From Bradyrhizobium diversitatis (GTDB lineage Bacteria; Pseudomonadota; Alphaproteobacteria; Rhizobiales; Xanthobacteraceae): a stretch of DNA of 64,000 nucleotides. Positions 54,800 to 63,988 of this stretch are shown piece after piece (the first letter of the stretch is position 1; every line of letters starts with the position of its first letter). The stretch spans positions 62,001 to 126,000 of the forward strand of contig NZ_JACEGD010000004.1 of NCBI RefSeq assembly GCF_016031635.1, in the 5' to 3' direction. Made by a program: the position numbers and the translations under genes. The notes beneath the pieces are model-generated. The model ran no database searches. It worked only from the letters and a program-made list of their open reading frames with translations, and was not told the DNA's origin.

Positions 54800-56089
54800 A
54801 TGACGGACATGGTGCAGTCGGCAGCGGCCCCCAGTGCCGCACGCGTAAGCGATGCGTATCGCTGGGCGCAGTTGGCGATCGGCGTGATGGCGATGGTGAT
54901 GATCGCCAATTACCAATATGGCTGGACGTTCTTCGTCCCCGACATCCAGAAGACGTTCGGCTGGGATCGCGCGTCGATCCAGTGGGCCTTCACCCTTTTC
55001 GTGTTGTTCGAGACCTGGCTGGTACCGGTCGAAGGATGGTTCGTCGACAAATACGGCCCGCGCATCGTCGTGCTGGTCGGCGGCGTGCTCTGCGCCATCG
55101 GCTGGGCGATCAACGCGCAGGCGACCTCGCTCAACGGCTACTATCTCGGCATGATCATCGCAGGCATCGGCGCCGGCGGCGTCTATGGCACCTGCGTCGG
55201 CAATGCGCTGAAGTGGTTTCCGGACAAACGCGGTCTTGCCGCCGGCATCACCGCCGCGGGCTTCGGTGCAGGCTCTGCGCTGACCGTCGCGCCGATCCAG
55301 GCCATGATCAAGGACAGCGGCTTCCAGACCACCTTCCTCTATTTCGGCCTCGGACAAGGCATCATCATCTGCATCCTCGCCTTCTTCCTGCTCGCGCCGA
55401 AAGCGGGCCAGGTGCCGAACGTGGTGGCGAACGCCAATATCATCCAGACCCGGCGCAACTATCAGCCGACCGAAGTGCTGCGCCAGCCGATCTTCTGGTT
55501 GATGTACTTCATGTTCGTGATCGTCGGCGCCGGTGGACTGATGGTTACGGCGAACCTGAAGCCGATTGCGGTTGACTGGAAGGTCGACAGCGTGCCGGTG
55601 ACGCTGATGGCCGTGACGATGACGGCGGTGACCTTCGCGGCCACGATCGATCGCGTGCTCAACGGCCTGACGCGTCCGTTCTTCGGCTGGATCTCCGACA
55701 TGATCGGCCGAGAGAACACGATGTTCATCGCCTTCGGCATGGAAGGATTCGGCATCTGGATGCTCTACCTCTGGGGCCACGATCCGATCTGGTTCGTGCT
55801 GCTCTCGGGCTTCGTGTTCTTCGCCTGGGGTGAGATCTACTCGCTGTTCCCCTCGACCTGCACCGACACGTTCGGCGCCAAGTTCGCGACCACCAATGCC
55901 GGCCTGCTCTACACCGCGAAGGGCACCGCCGCGCTGCTGGTGCCGATCGCCAACTACATGCAGCAATCGTCGGGGACCTGGGACGCCGTGTTCATCATCG
56001 CGGCCGGCGCCAACATCCTGGCTTCGCTGCTGGCGATCGCGGTGCTCAAGCCCTGGCGCAAGGTCGTGGTCGCGAAATCGACCATCTGA
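54800..56089 (+). CDS. MFS transporter, oxalate/formate antiporter-like (OxlT family), copy 1
   Basis: 429 residues, 12 predicted helices. Motifs typical of the oxalate:formate antiporter group: MIANYQYGWTFFVPDIQKTF, WLVPVEGWFVDKYGPRIVVL (MFS loop 2-3) and GAGGVYGTCVGNALKWFPDK. It would exchange oxalate for formate, product of the Frc/Oxc cycle, with net charge movement. Preceded by dyad D and followed by its own terminator, so it is a single-gene unit. Roughly 60 percent similar by eye to copy 2. Other dicarboxylates are possible substrates. Confidence 0.85.
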   Translation: MTDMVQSAAAPSAARVSDAYRWAQLAIGVMAMVMIANYQYGWTFFVPDIQKTFGWDRASIQWAFTLFVLFETWLVPVEGWFVDKYGPRIVVLVGGVLCAIGWAINAQATSLNGYYLGMIIAGIGAGGVYGTCVGNALKWFPDKRGLAAGITAAGFGAGSALTVAPIQAMIKDSGFQTTFLYFGLGQGIIICILAFFLLAPKAGQVPNVVANANIIQTRRNYQPTEVLRQPIFWLMYFMFVIVGAGGLMVTANLKPIAVDWKVDSVPVTLMAVTMTAVTFAATIDRVLNGLTRPFFGWISDMIGRENTMFIAFGMEGFGIWMLYLWGHDPIWFVLLSGFVFFAWGEIYSLFPSTCTDTFGAKFATTNAGLLYTAKGTAALLVPIANYMQQSSGTWDAVFIIAAGANILASLLAIAVLKPWRKVVVAKSTI

Positions 56090-56117
56090 CCGCTCCACCG
56101 CAGTTCACGCGAGACCG

Positions 56118-56150
56118 ACGCCCGGCCCTCACGGCCGGGCGTTTTCGTTT
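56118..56150 (+). terminator. Rho-independent terminator after OxlT copy 1
   Basis: Perfect 10-bp stem ACGCCCGGCC (56118-56127) with GGCCGGGCGT (56133-56142), loop CTCAC, then TTTTCGTTT. Confidence 0.92.
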
Positions 56151-56227
56151 GGCAGGAGACCGCCGCGATTGGATGCGGCCACCCCGCCGCATTTTGTGAA
56201 CGCCGAGCCAAGATAGGACTTGCAATC

Positions 56228-56244
56228 TGGAATATCGTATACCA
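56228..56244 (+). promoter_or_regulatory. 17-bp dyad F in the promoter of the second OxlT-like gene
   Basis: TGGAAT-ATCGT-ATACCA, with -35-like TTGCAA at 56220-56225 two bases upstream and CAATCT (56243-56248) 17 bp from it. It ends 99 bp before ATG 56344. Same layout as dyads D and G. Confidence 0.68.
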
Positions 56245-56343
56245 ATCTCCGAACGACGCCTGCGACGATAAGACACAACATTTGCGACATCAGGTCATCT
56301 TGGCAATCTGATGTACGACAGACGGGCGCGTTGGGAGGTTCTG

Positions 56344-57666
56344 ATGATTTCCAGCCCGGATGGCGCCGTCACCGCCGCGCCGCTTCGCACCGGCTTCCGC
56401 TGGCTCCAGCTCGGCATGGGCATCGTCTGCATGGCGATGATCGCCAATCTGCAATATGGCTGGACGCTGTTCGTCGATCCGATCGACGCCGCCCATCATT
56501 GGGGACGCGCCGCGATCCAGCTCGCTTTCACCATCTTCGTGGTCACCGAGACCTGGCTGGTGCCAGTCGAGGCCTGGTTCGTCGACAAATACGGCCCGCG
56601 CATCGTCGTCATGTTCGGCGGCGCGATGATCGCGCTGTCCTGGATCCTCAACTCCTACGCCGATAGCCTCACCCTGCTCTACGCAGCCGCGATCATCGGC
56701 GGCCTCGGCGCGGGCGCGGTGTACGGCACCTGCGTCGGCAACGCGCTGAAATGGTTTCCCGACCGTCGCGGTCTCGCGGCAGGTGCAACCGCCGCCGGCT
56801 TCGGCGCGGGTGCCGCACTCACGATCGTGCCGATCGCGAGCATGATCGCCTCGAGCGGCTACCAGCACGCGTTCCTCACCTTCGGCATCGCCCAGGGCGT
56901 CGTCGTGTTCGTGCTCGCCTTCTTCATCCAGCCGCCGCAGATCTCGATTCCGCCGAAGAAGAAGCAGCTCAATCTGCCGCAGACCAAGATCGACTTCACG
57001 CCGCCGCAGGTGCTGCGTACCCCTGTTTTCTGGGTGATGTATCTCGTTTTCGTGATGGTTGCCTCGGGCGGCCTGATGACCGCGGCGCAGATCGCCCCGA
57101 TCGCGCACGACTACAGGATCGCGAATAGTCCGGTAACGCTCGCCGGCTTCCAGATGGCGGCCTTGACGTTCGCGATCTCGCTCGACCGCATCTTCGACGG
57201 TTTCGGGCGTCCGTTCTTCGGCTGGGTCTCCGACACGATCGGCCGCGAGCCCACCATGTTCATCGCCTTCGGCACCGCTGCCTTGATGTTGCTGACGCTG
57301 TCGGCCTATGGCCACGTGCCGACCATCTTCGTGCTCGCAACCGCAGTTTATTTCGGCGTGTTCGGCGAGATCTACTCGCTGTTTCCCGCGACCTGCGGCG
57401 ACACCTTCGGTGCGAAGTTCGCGACCACCAACAACGGCATGCTCTACACCGCCAAGGGCACGGCCTCGCTGCTCGTCCCGCTCGCAAGCGTGATCTCCAC
57501 CGCCTATGGCTGGAAGGCCGTGTTCGTGGTCGCGGTGGCGCTGAACGCAACGGCGGCGCTGACGGCGCTGCTCGTGATCAAGCCGCTGCGCCGCTCCTTC
57601 ATCCTCGGCAAGGAAGCCGAGAGCACCGGCGCCGCCACCGGCACTGCCAAAACCGAGACGGCGTAA
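56344..57666 (+). CDS. MFS transporter, oxalate/formate antiporter-like (OxlT family), copy 2
   Basis: 440 residues from ATG 56344 (GGGAGGTTCTG upstream). Same family features as copy 1: MIANLQYGWTLFVDPIDAAH, WLVPVEAWFVDKYGPRIVVM and GAGAVYGTCVGNALKWFPDR, and a shared C-terminal half (FGEIYSLFPATCGDTFGAKF). The cytoplasmic loop holds a basic stretch (IPPKKKQLN), and the C-terminal tail is longer. A tandem duplicate of copy 1 that has diverged. It has its own dyad (F) and terminator, suggesting the two copies are set separately. Confidence 0.85.
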   Translation: MISSPDGAVTAAPLRTGFRWLQLGMGIVCMAMIANLQYGWTLFVDPIDAAHHWGRAAIQLAFTIFVVTETWLVPVEAWFVDKYGPRIVVMFGGAMIALSWILNSYADSLTLLYAAAIIGGLGAGAVYGTCVGNALKWFPDRRGLAAGATAAGFGAGAALTIVPIASMIASSGYQHAFLTFGIAQGVVVFVLAFFIQPPQISIPPKKKQLNLPQTKIDFTPPQVLRTPVFWVMYLVFVMVASGGLMTAAQIAPIAHDYRIANSPVTLAGFQMAALTFAISLDRIFDGFGRPFFGWVSDTIGREPTMFIAFGTAALMLLTLSAYGHVPTIFVLATAVYFGVFGEIYSLFPATCGDTFGAKFATTNNGMLYTAKGTASLLVPLASVISTAYGWKAVFVVAVALNATAALTALLVIKPLRRSFILGKEAESTGAATGTAKTETA

Positions 57667-57691
57667 GCATCACACAGATTGCATGCTTGAG

Positions 57692-57723
57692 AAGGGGCGC
57701 AGCGATGCGTCCCTTTTCTTTTT
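57692..57723 (+). terminator. Rho-independent terminator after OxlT copy 2
   Basis: Stem AAGGGGCGCA (57692-57701) with TGCGTCCCTT (57706-57715; one G-U pair), loop GCGA, then a T-rich TTCTTTTT tail. Confidence 0.85.
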
Positions 57724-57792
57724 GGCCCACGACAAACGTCAGTATGACTGTCGCAAGATTTTTCGGATCAGCCAAATCCAGCGCTTGACGAT

Positions 57793-57809
57793 TGGCATTA
57801 TGTATACCA
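57793..57809 (+). promoter_or_regulatory. 17-bp dyad G in the promoter of the CBS gene
   Basis: TGGCAT-TATGT-ATACCA, with -35-like TTGACG at 57785-57790 two bases upstream. It ends 33 bp before ATG 57843. Together with D and F it shows the same arrangement of -35 box and dyad. Confidence 0.72.
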
Positions 57810-57842
57810 CACTTCTCCCGTCACTCACCCAGGGAGGTTGCA

Positions 57843-58271
57843 ATGCTGGTCGGAGACATTCTGCGCAAGAAGACGCCGCGCGTTGTCACGGTGCGTATGA
57901 ACGAAACGGTGGGTATCGCGGCCAAGCTGATGCGCGCCAACAACATCAGTGCTCTGGTGGTGAAGGACGTGGTCCGCTCCGAGGGCAACACCGCGGTCGG
58001 CATGTTCACCGAGCGCGACGTGGTGCGCGCCGTCGCCGAGCACGGCACCAACGCCGTCAATGTCAAAGTCTCGCAACTGGTCTCGGTGCAGCAGCTCGTA
58101 TCCTGCACCTCCTCGGATCCGATCGAGCACGTCCGCCATCTGATGAACCGTCATCACATCCGCCATCTGCCCGTGATCGACGATTACAGCCTCATCTCCG
58201 TCATCAGCATGCGCGACATCGCCGCGGCCGTCGACGAGGCCCTCAACGGCACGCCGCAAGCGGCAGCCTAA
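57843..58271 (+). CDS. CBS-domain-pair protein
   Basis: 142 residues from ATG 57843 (GGGAGGTTGCA upstream), consisting only of two CBS domains: VGDILRKKTPRVVTVRMNET to GMFTERDVVRAVAEHGTN, and KVSQLVSVQQLVSCTSSDPI to LISVISMRDIAAAVDEAL. Tandem CBS pairs bind adenosine nucleotides or other ligands and regulate partner proteins. It has its own dyad (G) like the two OxlT genes, which suggests a role in carboxylate metabolism such as energy-state sensing (inference). Confidence 0.88.
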   Translation: MLVGDILRKKTPRVVTVRMNETVGIAAKLMRANNISALVVKDVVRSEGNTAVGMFTERDVVRAVAEHGTNAVNVKVSQLVSVQQLVSCTSSDPIEHVRHLMNRHHIRHLPVIDDYSLISVISMRDIAAAVDEALNGTPQAAA

Positions 58272-58310
58272 AAGAGCTCGCCTTACGTTCAGTCACGGAA
58301 CAGCTGCGCG

Positions 58311-58507
58311 CCCTCTCCCGCTTGCGGGAGAGGGTTGGGGAGAGGGCTGTCTCCGCCAAGCGAGACTCCTCAAGAGGAGAGACCCTCACCCGCCGCGCTC
58401 GGGACGATGCTTCGCATCGCCCGGGGCGCCAAGGCCGAAGCTCGGCTTCGGCGTTCTCAAGAACGGCCGCCGAAGGCGGCCTTTGCTCTCCCGCAAGCGG
58501 GAGAGGT
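58311..58507. repeat. Intergenic palindromic repeat, family 1
   Basis: CCCTCTCCCGCTTGCGGGAG at 58311 and inverted CTCTCCCGCAAGCGGGAGAG at 58487-58506 enclose further inverted segments such as GACGATGCTTCGCATCGC and GGCCGCCGAAGGCGGCC. It fills the gap after the CBS gene and is the longest copy of the family in the window. Confidence 0.75.
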
Positions 58508-58569
58508 GCCGCGAACCTGTGTCACGACCGATCGAGCCATTTCCCCAATCTTGGTTCCGCGAGGATTTC

Positions 58570-59589
58570 ATGAAGATCTGCATCTACGGCGCCGGCGCAA
58601 TCGGCGGATATCTCGGGGTACAGCTCGCGCGTGCGGGCGCCGATGTCAGCCTGGTCGCACGCGGCCCGCACCTTGCCGCGATGCGCGAGCGCGGCCTGAC
58701 GCTGCTCGCGGGCGAGGAGCAGCACACCGTACATCCGCGCTGCACCGACGATCCCGCCGAGCTTGGCGTGCAGGATTTCATCATCATTACGCTGAAGGCG
58801 CATTCGATCACCGGCGTGATCGAGAAGATGCGGCCGCTGCTCGGGCCTCACACCCGCATCGTCACGGCCGTCAACGGCATTCCCTATTGGTACTTCTACA
58901 AGCACGGCGGGCAATACGAGAACTCGACGCTGGAGAGCATCGACCCCGGCGGGCGGCAGTGGCGCGAAATCGGCGCCGAGCGCGCCATCGGCTGCATCGT
59001 CTATCCCGCCACCGAGATCGAGGCGCCCGGCGTGATCCGTCACGTCTACGGCAACAACTTTCCGCTCGGCGAGCCGTCCGGCGAGATCACTGATGACGTG
59101 CAGCGTCTCGCCGACCTGTTCGTCGCCGCCGGGCTGAAGGCGCCGGTGCTCGACCGCATCCGGGACGAAATCTGGCTCAAGCTGTGGGGTAACGTGTGCT
59201 TCAATCCGATCAGCGCGCTGACCCACGCCACGCTCGACGTGATCTGCACCGATCCGGCGACGCGCGCACTGTCCCGCGCGATCATGGTGGAGACGCAAGC
59301 CATCGCCGAGACGTTCGGGGTCAAGTTCCGCGTTGACGTCGAGCGCCGCATCGAGGGCGCCCGCAAGGTCGGCGCGCACAAGACCTCGATGCTCCAGGAT
59401 CTCGAGCGCGGCCGCCCGATGGAGATCGATCCGCTCGTCACGGTGGTGCAGGAGATGGGCCGCCTTACCGGGATCGCCACGCCTGCGCTCGATTCAGTGC
59501 TGGCCATGGTGACCCAGCGCGCCCGCATCGCCGGCCTTTATGACGGCGTCTCGACGCCATCAGATCCGCGCGCACTGGCGGTGGCATGA
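58570..59589 (+). CDS. Ketopantoate reductase-family protein (2-dehydropantoate 2-reductase)
   Basis: 339 residues from ATG 58570 (GAGGATTTC upstream). N-terminal NADPH motif MKICIYGAGAIGGYLGVQLA; the ApbA/PanE C-terminal domain contains RDEIWLKLWGNVCFNPISAL (active-site Lys) and ARKVGAHKTSMLQDLERGRP. It reduces a 2-oxo acid or ketopantoate. It is coupled to an FAH-family gene (stop and start overlap), which suggests a catabolic pathway rather than pantothenate synthesis. True PanE is the alternative. Confidence 0.85.
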   Translation: MKICIYGAGAIGGYLGVQLARAGADVSLVARGPHLAAMRERGLTLLAGEEQHTVHPRCTDDPAELGVQDFIIITLKAHSITGVIEKMRPLLGPHTRIVTAVNGIPYWYFYKHGGQYENSTLESIDPGGRQWREIGAERAIGCIVYPATEIEAPGVIRHVYGNNFPLGEPSGEITDDVQRLADLFVAAGLKAPVLDRIRDEIWLKLWGNVCFNPISALTHATLDVICTDPATRALSRAIMVETQAIAETFGVKFRVDVERRIEGARKVGAHKTSMLQDLERGRPMEIDPLVTVVQEMGRLTGIATPALDSVLAMVTQRARIAGLYDGVSTPSDPRALAVA

Positions 59590-60374
59590 TGGCGAGCGAG
59601 ATCAACAAGTGGCTCCGCTTCCGGAGCAATGGCGCGACCGGCTTCGGCACGCTGAGCCCATCAGGCATCAGCGTGCATGAAGGCGAGATGTTCGGCCGCA
59701 GCACCGCTACCGGCAAGATGCTGTCGCTGTCGGAGGTCGAGCTGCTCGCGCCCTGCGCGCCCAGCAAGATCGTCGCGCTCTGGAACAATTTCCACGCGCT
59801 GGCGGCAAAGCTCAACCAACCCGAGCCGCCGGAGCCGCTCTATCTGCTGAAGGCCACCACCAGCATCGCCGCCCCCGGTGCGGTGATCCGCCGCCCGTCC
59901 TCCTACGACGGCAAGACGACCTATGAGGGCGAGCTCGGCATCGTCATCGGCAAGGCCTGCGCGCGCGTGTCGCCGGCAGAAGCGGATAGCTTCATCTTCG
60001 GCTACACCTGCGTCAACGACATCACCGCCAACGACATCCTGACGCGCGACCCCACCTTCCCGCAATGGGCCCGCGCAAAGGGTATCGACGATTACGGCCC
60101 GTTCGGACCCGTCATCGCGACCGGCATCGATCCGGCCGGGCTCGTGGTCCGTACCATCCTCAATGGCGCGGAGCGGCAGAACTATCCGATCTCGGACATG
60201 ATCTTCAGCGCTCAGGAGCTGGTCAGCAGGATCTCCCATGACATGACCCTGCTGCCCGGCGACCTCATCGCCGTCGGCACTTCCGTCGGCGTCGGCGTGA
60301 TGAAGGAGCCGGTGAACACGGTCACCGTCTCGATCGACGGCATCGGCGAGCTGACCAACGAGTTTCGGCTGTAA
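59589..60374 (+). CDS. Fumarylacetoacetate hydrolase family protein
   Basis: 261 residues from ATG 59589, sharing bases with the previous stop (an ATG at 59586 is also available). FAH core: ALWNNFHALAAKLNQPEPPE, GAVIRRPSSYDGKTTYEGEL (metal-binding Glu pair), NDITANDILTRDPTFPQWAR and LLPGDLIAVGTSVGVGVMKE. Members hydrolyse C-C bonds of acylpyruvates, oxaloacetate or aromatic meta-cleavage products with Mg. Its partner reductase suggests a 2-oxoacid pathway. Substrate unknown. Confidence 0.9.
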   Translation: MASEINKWLRFRSNGATGFGTLSPSGISVHEGEMFGRSTATGKMLSLSEVELLAPCAPSKIVALWNNFHALAAKLNQPEPPEPLYLLKATTSIAAPGAVIRRPSSYDGKTTYEGELGIVIGKACARVSPAEADSFIFGYTCVNDITANDILTRDPTFPQWARAKGIDDYGPFGPVIATGIDPAGLVVRTILNGAERQNYPISDMIFSAQELVSRISHDMTLLPGDLIAVGTSVGVGVMKEPVNTVTVSIDGIGELTNEFRL

Positions 60375-60461
60375 CCGCCCCGCAGCGCAACAAAATTGAT
60401 CCCGCGCAAATCGGCCGTCGCGGCCACCGGTATCCTTTCCTCTGATGCAAGGGAGGACGCC

Positions 60462-60581
60462 ATGACGAATGCCGGCAATGCGCTTTTGTGGACGGCCCTT
60501 TACTTCGCTCTCTCGTTCGTTGCGATCTTCGTGGTTTGGTTCGCCGACAAGATGCGCTCGAACATCTCCCGGAAACGATAG
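60462..60581 (+). CDS. Small single-pass membrane protein, 39 aa
   Basis: ATG 60462 with GGGAGG six bases upstream. The product has one membrane helix (about 8-28, LLWTALYFALSFVAIFVVWF) and a basic tail (MRSNISRKR), so an N-out/C-in topology is expected. No family assigned. The longer frame from 60396 lacks a ribosome site. Confidence 0.68.
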   Translation: MTNAGNALLWTALYFALSFVAIFVVWFADKMRSNISRKR

Positions 60582-60755
60582 CCTGAGGCGCGTCTACATC
60601 TCCGAAGCATTCGGACACATCACATCTGCGCGCGCTCGACATATGCCGCCAACATGTCGCGTGCCTGCCGCAACTTGGACGCATTCGGCCGCCCTTTTGT
60701 GAGCCGTGTCTGGGGGCACGGCGGTGCCGTGTTTGGACCAAACCTTCAGGGGTAT

Positions 60756-60959
60756 ATGACTGTGAAGAAGATTGTATTTGCTCTCGGTGCTACGCTTGCT
60801 CTGGCGACGGCTGCGAACGCTGCGGATCTGCCGCGCCGGCAGCCCGTGCCGGCCTATCCGGCCGAACAGGCGCCGATTGGAAAGATGCCGATTGGAAAGA
60901 GCCCGGTTGGAAAAGCCCCGATCGGCAAGGCGCCCGGCCCGGTCGCAGCGCGCTACTGA
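60756..60959 (+). CDS. Small exported protein with IGKxP repeats, 67 aa
   Basis: ATG 60756 with AGGGG upstream. Signal peptide MTVKKIVFALGATLALATAA then NAADLP; the mature protein of about 45 residues contains four tandem copies of (P)(I/V)GK(M/S/A)P. The repeat is also visible in DNA as ATTGGAAAG-type units near 60880-60930. Likely periplasmic; it may bind surface components or polyanions through its lysines. Function unknown. Confidence 0.72.
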   Translation: MTVKKIVFALGATLALATAANAADLPRRQPVPAYPAEQAPIGKMPIGKSPVGKAPIGKAPGPVAARY

Positions 60960-61014
60960 CGCGCAGCGGAATACGCGCAGATCTGCGTAGCAGCCGACAG
61001 TCGAGGGATATCGC

Positions 61015-61665
61015 GTGACGAACAAAGCTGATCGATCCGGATCCTGCATCCTCGCGGGCTTCGCTCTTGCGGCCATGCTCTCGTGCACGACGCCCTCGGC
61101 CTCGGCCCACCAGGCAAACAAGGGCGCTGCCGATGCGAACGCGCTTGCCACGGCCGACACCGCCTCGCGACCTCAGCCGCAATCGACGCGGCGCTCCGTC
61201 GCGCGCGCGGAGAAAGGCCCCTACTACGTCGACTTCCGCGCGCGTACCGCCGCGAGCTGGGGCCATGCCTTCGTCTGGTACGGCAAGACCAGCGAGCGCG
61301 CCGTGGAGGTCGCAGGGCTCACGCCGGCCGGCGACACGCTCGCTTACGTGCTCGGTCACATCACCTTTGTGCCGTCCGAGACCGGCGCGAGCTACGGCGA
61401 TCTCGATCCGGAATATCTGACCGCGAGCTATCGCGTCTACCTGAACGAAGCGGACGCCAAGCGCGTGTTCGCCTACATCAAGAAATTGCAGGCGAACTCA
61501 CCGGTGTGGAATGCCGAGACCATGAACTGCACCGGCTTCATCGGCGACATCGCCGAGTTCATGGGCCTCGAGGTCCCCAACCGCTGGCAACGCCCGGAAA
61601 ACTTCGTCAACCACCTCAAGGAAATGAACGGCGGCCGTCAGATGGTGCGGCTGTCGGCGGAGTAG
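61015..61665 (+). CDS. Exported protein with a possible permuted NlpC/P60 (papain-like) domain
   Basis: 216 residues from GTG 61015 (GAGGG upstream). A signal peptide or lipoprotein-like N-terminus (ILAGFALAAMLSCTTPSASA) precedes a low-complexity linker and a domain starting at about residue 65. The domain has His in ASWGHAFVWYGKTSER and Cys in WNAETMNCTGFIGDIAEFMG; the His-before-Cys order fits circularly permuted NlpC/P60-type (YaeF/LRAT-like) enzymes. It would be periplasmic, perhaps an amidase or acyltransferase. This is a fold-level guess. Confidence 0.65.
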   Translation: MTNKADRSGSCILAGFALAAMLSCTTPSASAHQANKGAADANALATADTASRPQPQSTRRSVARAEKGPYYVDFRARTAASWGHAFVWYGKTSERAVEVAGLTPAGDTLAYVLGHITFVPSETGASYGDLDPEYLTASYRVYLNEADAKRVFAYIKKLQANSPVWNAETMNCTGFIGDIAEFMGLEVPNRWQRPENFVNHLKEMNGGRQMVRLSAE

Positions 61666-63003
<1,338 letters not shown>

Positions 63004-63028
63004 TCACCGCAAGAAGCGAGAGCAATTC

Positions 63029-63988
63029 ATGAAGGCTTACGTCTACGGCCCTGGCGGCGCTACGATTTCCGATGTCACTCAACCACAGCCCAAGGGCTCG
63101 CAGGTGCTGGTCCGCGTTCGCGCCTGCGCCCTGAACCGGGCCGACACCGGCATGCGCAAGGGGCACGCCCATGGGGCGGCCGGCGGCGTCGGCACCGTGC
63201 TCGGCATGGAATGGGCCGGCGAGGTCGCCGAGCTTGGGCCGAATGCCAAGGGCGTCAAGGTCGGCGACCGCATCATGGGCTCGGGCGGCGCGGCCTTTGC
63301 CGAATATACGCTGGCCGATCACGGCCGGCTATTCCACGCCCCCTCGAACATGAATTTCGAAGAGGCGGCCACCCTGCCCGTCGCGCTCACGACCATGCAC
63401 AACGCCGTCGTCACCGTCGGCGGTGTGCAGCCAGGCCAGAGCGTGCTGATCCAGGGCGCGAGCTCCGGGGTCGGCCTGATGGCGATGCAGATCGCCAGGC
63501 TCAAGGGCGCAAAGCTCGTGATCGGCTCGTCGACCGATGCCTCTCGCCGCGGCCGGGACGGCGCCGATCTCGCCATCGACAGCTCCGATCCCCAATGGGT
63601 CGACGAGGTGCTGAAGGCGACGAACGGGGAAGGCGTCGATCTCATCGTCGACCAGGTCTCGGGCAAGGTCGCGAGCCAGAACCTCGCCGCGACGAAGATC
63701 AAGGGCCGCATCGTCAATGTCGGCCGGCTCGGCGGCACCCACGCCGACTTCAATTTCGACCTGCATGCGGCCCGCCGCATCGACTATGTCGGCGTCACCT
63801 TCCGCACCCGCACCATCGAGGAGGTCCGGGAGATCTTCGAGGAGGTTCGCAAGGACGTCTGGGGCGCGGTGGAATCGCGCAAGCTGCAGCTGCCGATCGA
63901 CAAGGCGTTCGCGTTCGACGATATCGATCAGGCGTTCGAGCACATGGAGGCGAACAGGCATCTGGGGAAGATCGTGGTGACGCTGTGA
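63029..63988 (+). CDS. Zinc-type alcohol dehydrogenase / quinone oxidoreductase (MDR family)
   Basis: 319 residues from ATG 63029. MDR fold: N-terminal MKAYVYGPGGATISDVTQPQ, GVGTVLGMEWAGEVAELG, and NADPH motif VLIQGASSGVGLMAMQIARL. No structural-zinc cysteine cluster is present, so it is of the quinone-oxidoreductase type. It probably reduces quinones or enones with NADPH. Close spacing to the nitronate monooxygenase suggests one operon. The stop TGA lies 12 bases before the window ends. Confidence 0.9.
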   Translation: MKAYVYGPGGATISDVTQPQPKGSQVLVRVRACALNRADTGMRKGHAHGAAGGVGTVLGMEWAGEVAELGPNAKGVKVGDRIMGSGGAAFAEYTLADHGRLFHAPSNMNFEEAATLPVALTTMHNAVVTVGGVQPGQSVLIQGASSGVGLMAMQIARLKGAKLVIGSSTDASRRGRDGADLAIDSSDPQWVDEVLKATNGEGVDLIVDQVSGKVASQNLAATKIKGRIVNVGRLGGTHADFNFDLHAARRIDYVGVTFRTRTIEEVREIFEEVRKDVWGAVESRKLQLPIDKAFAFDDIDQAFEHMEANRHLGKIVVTL

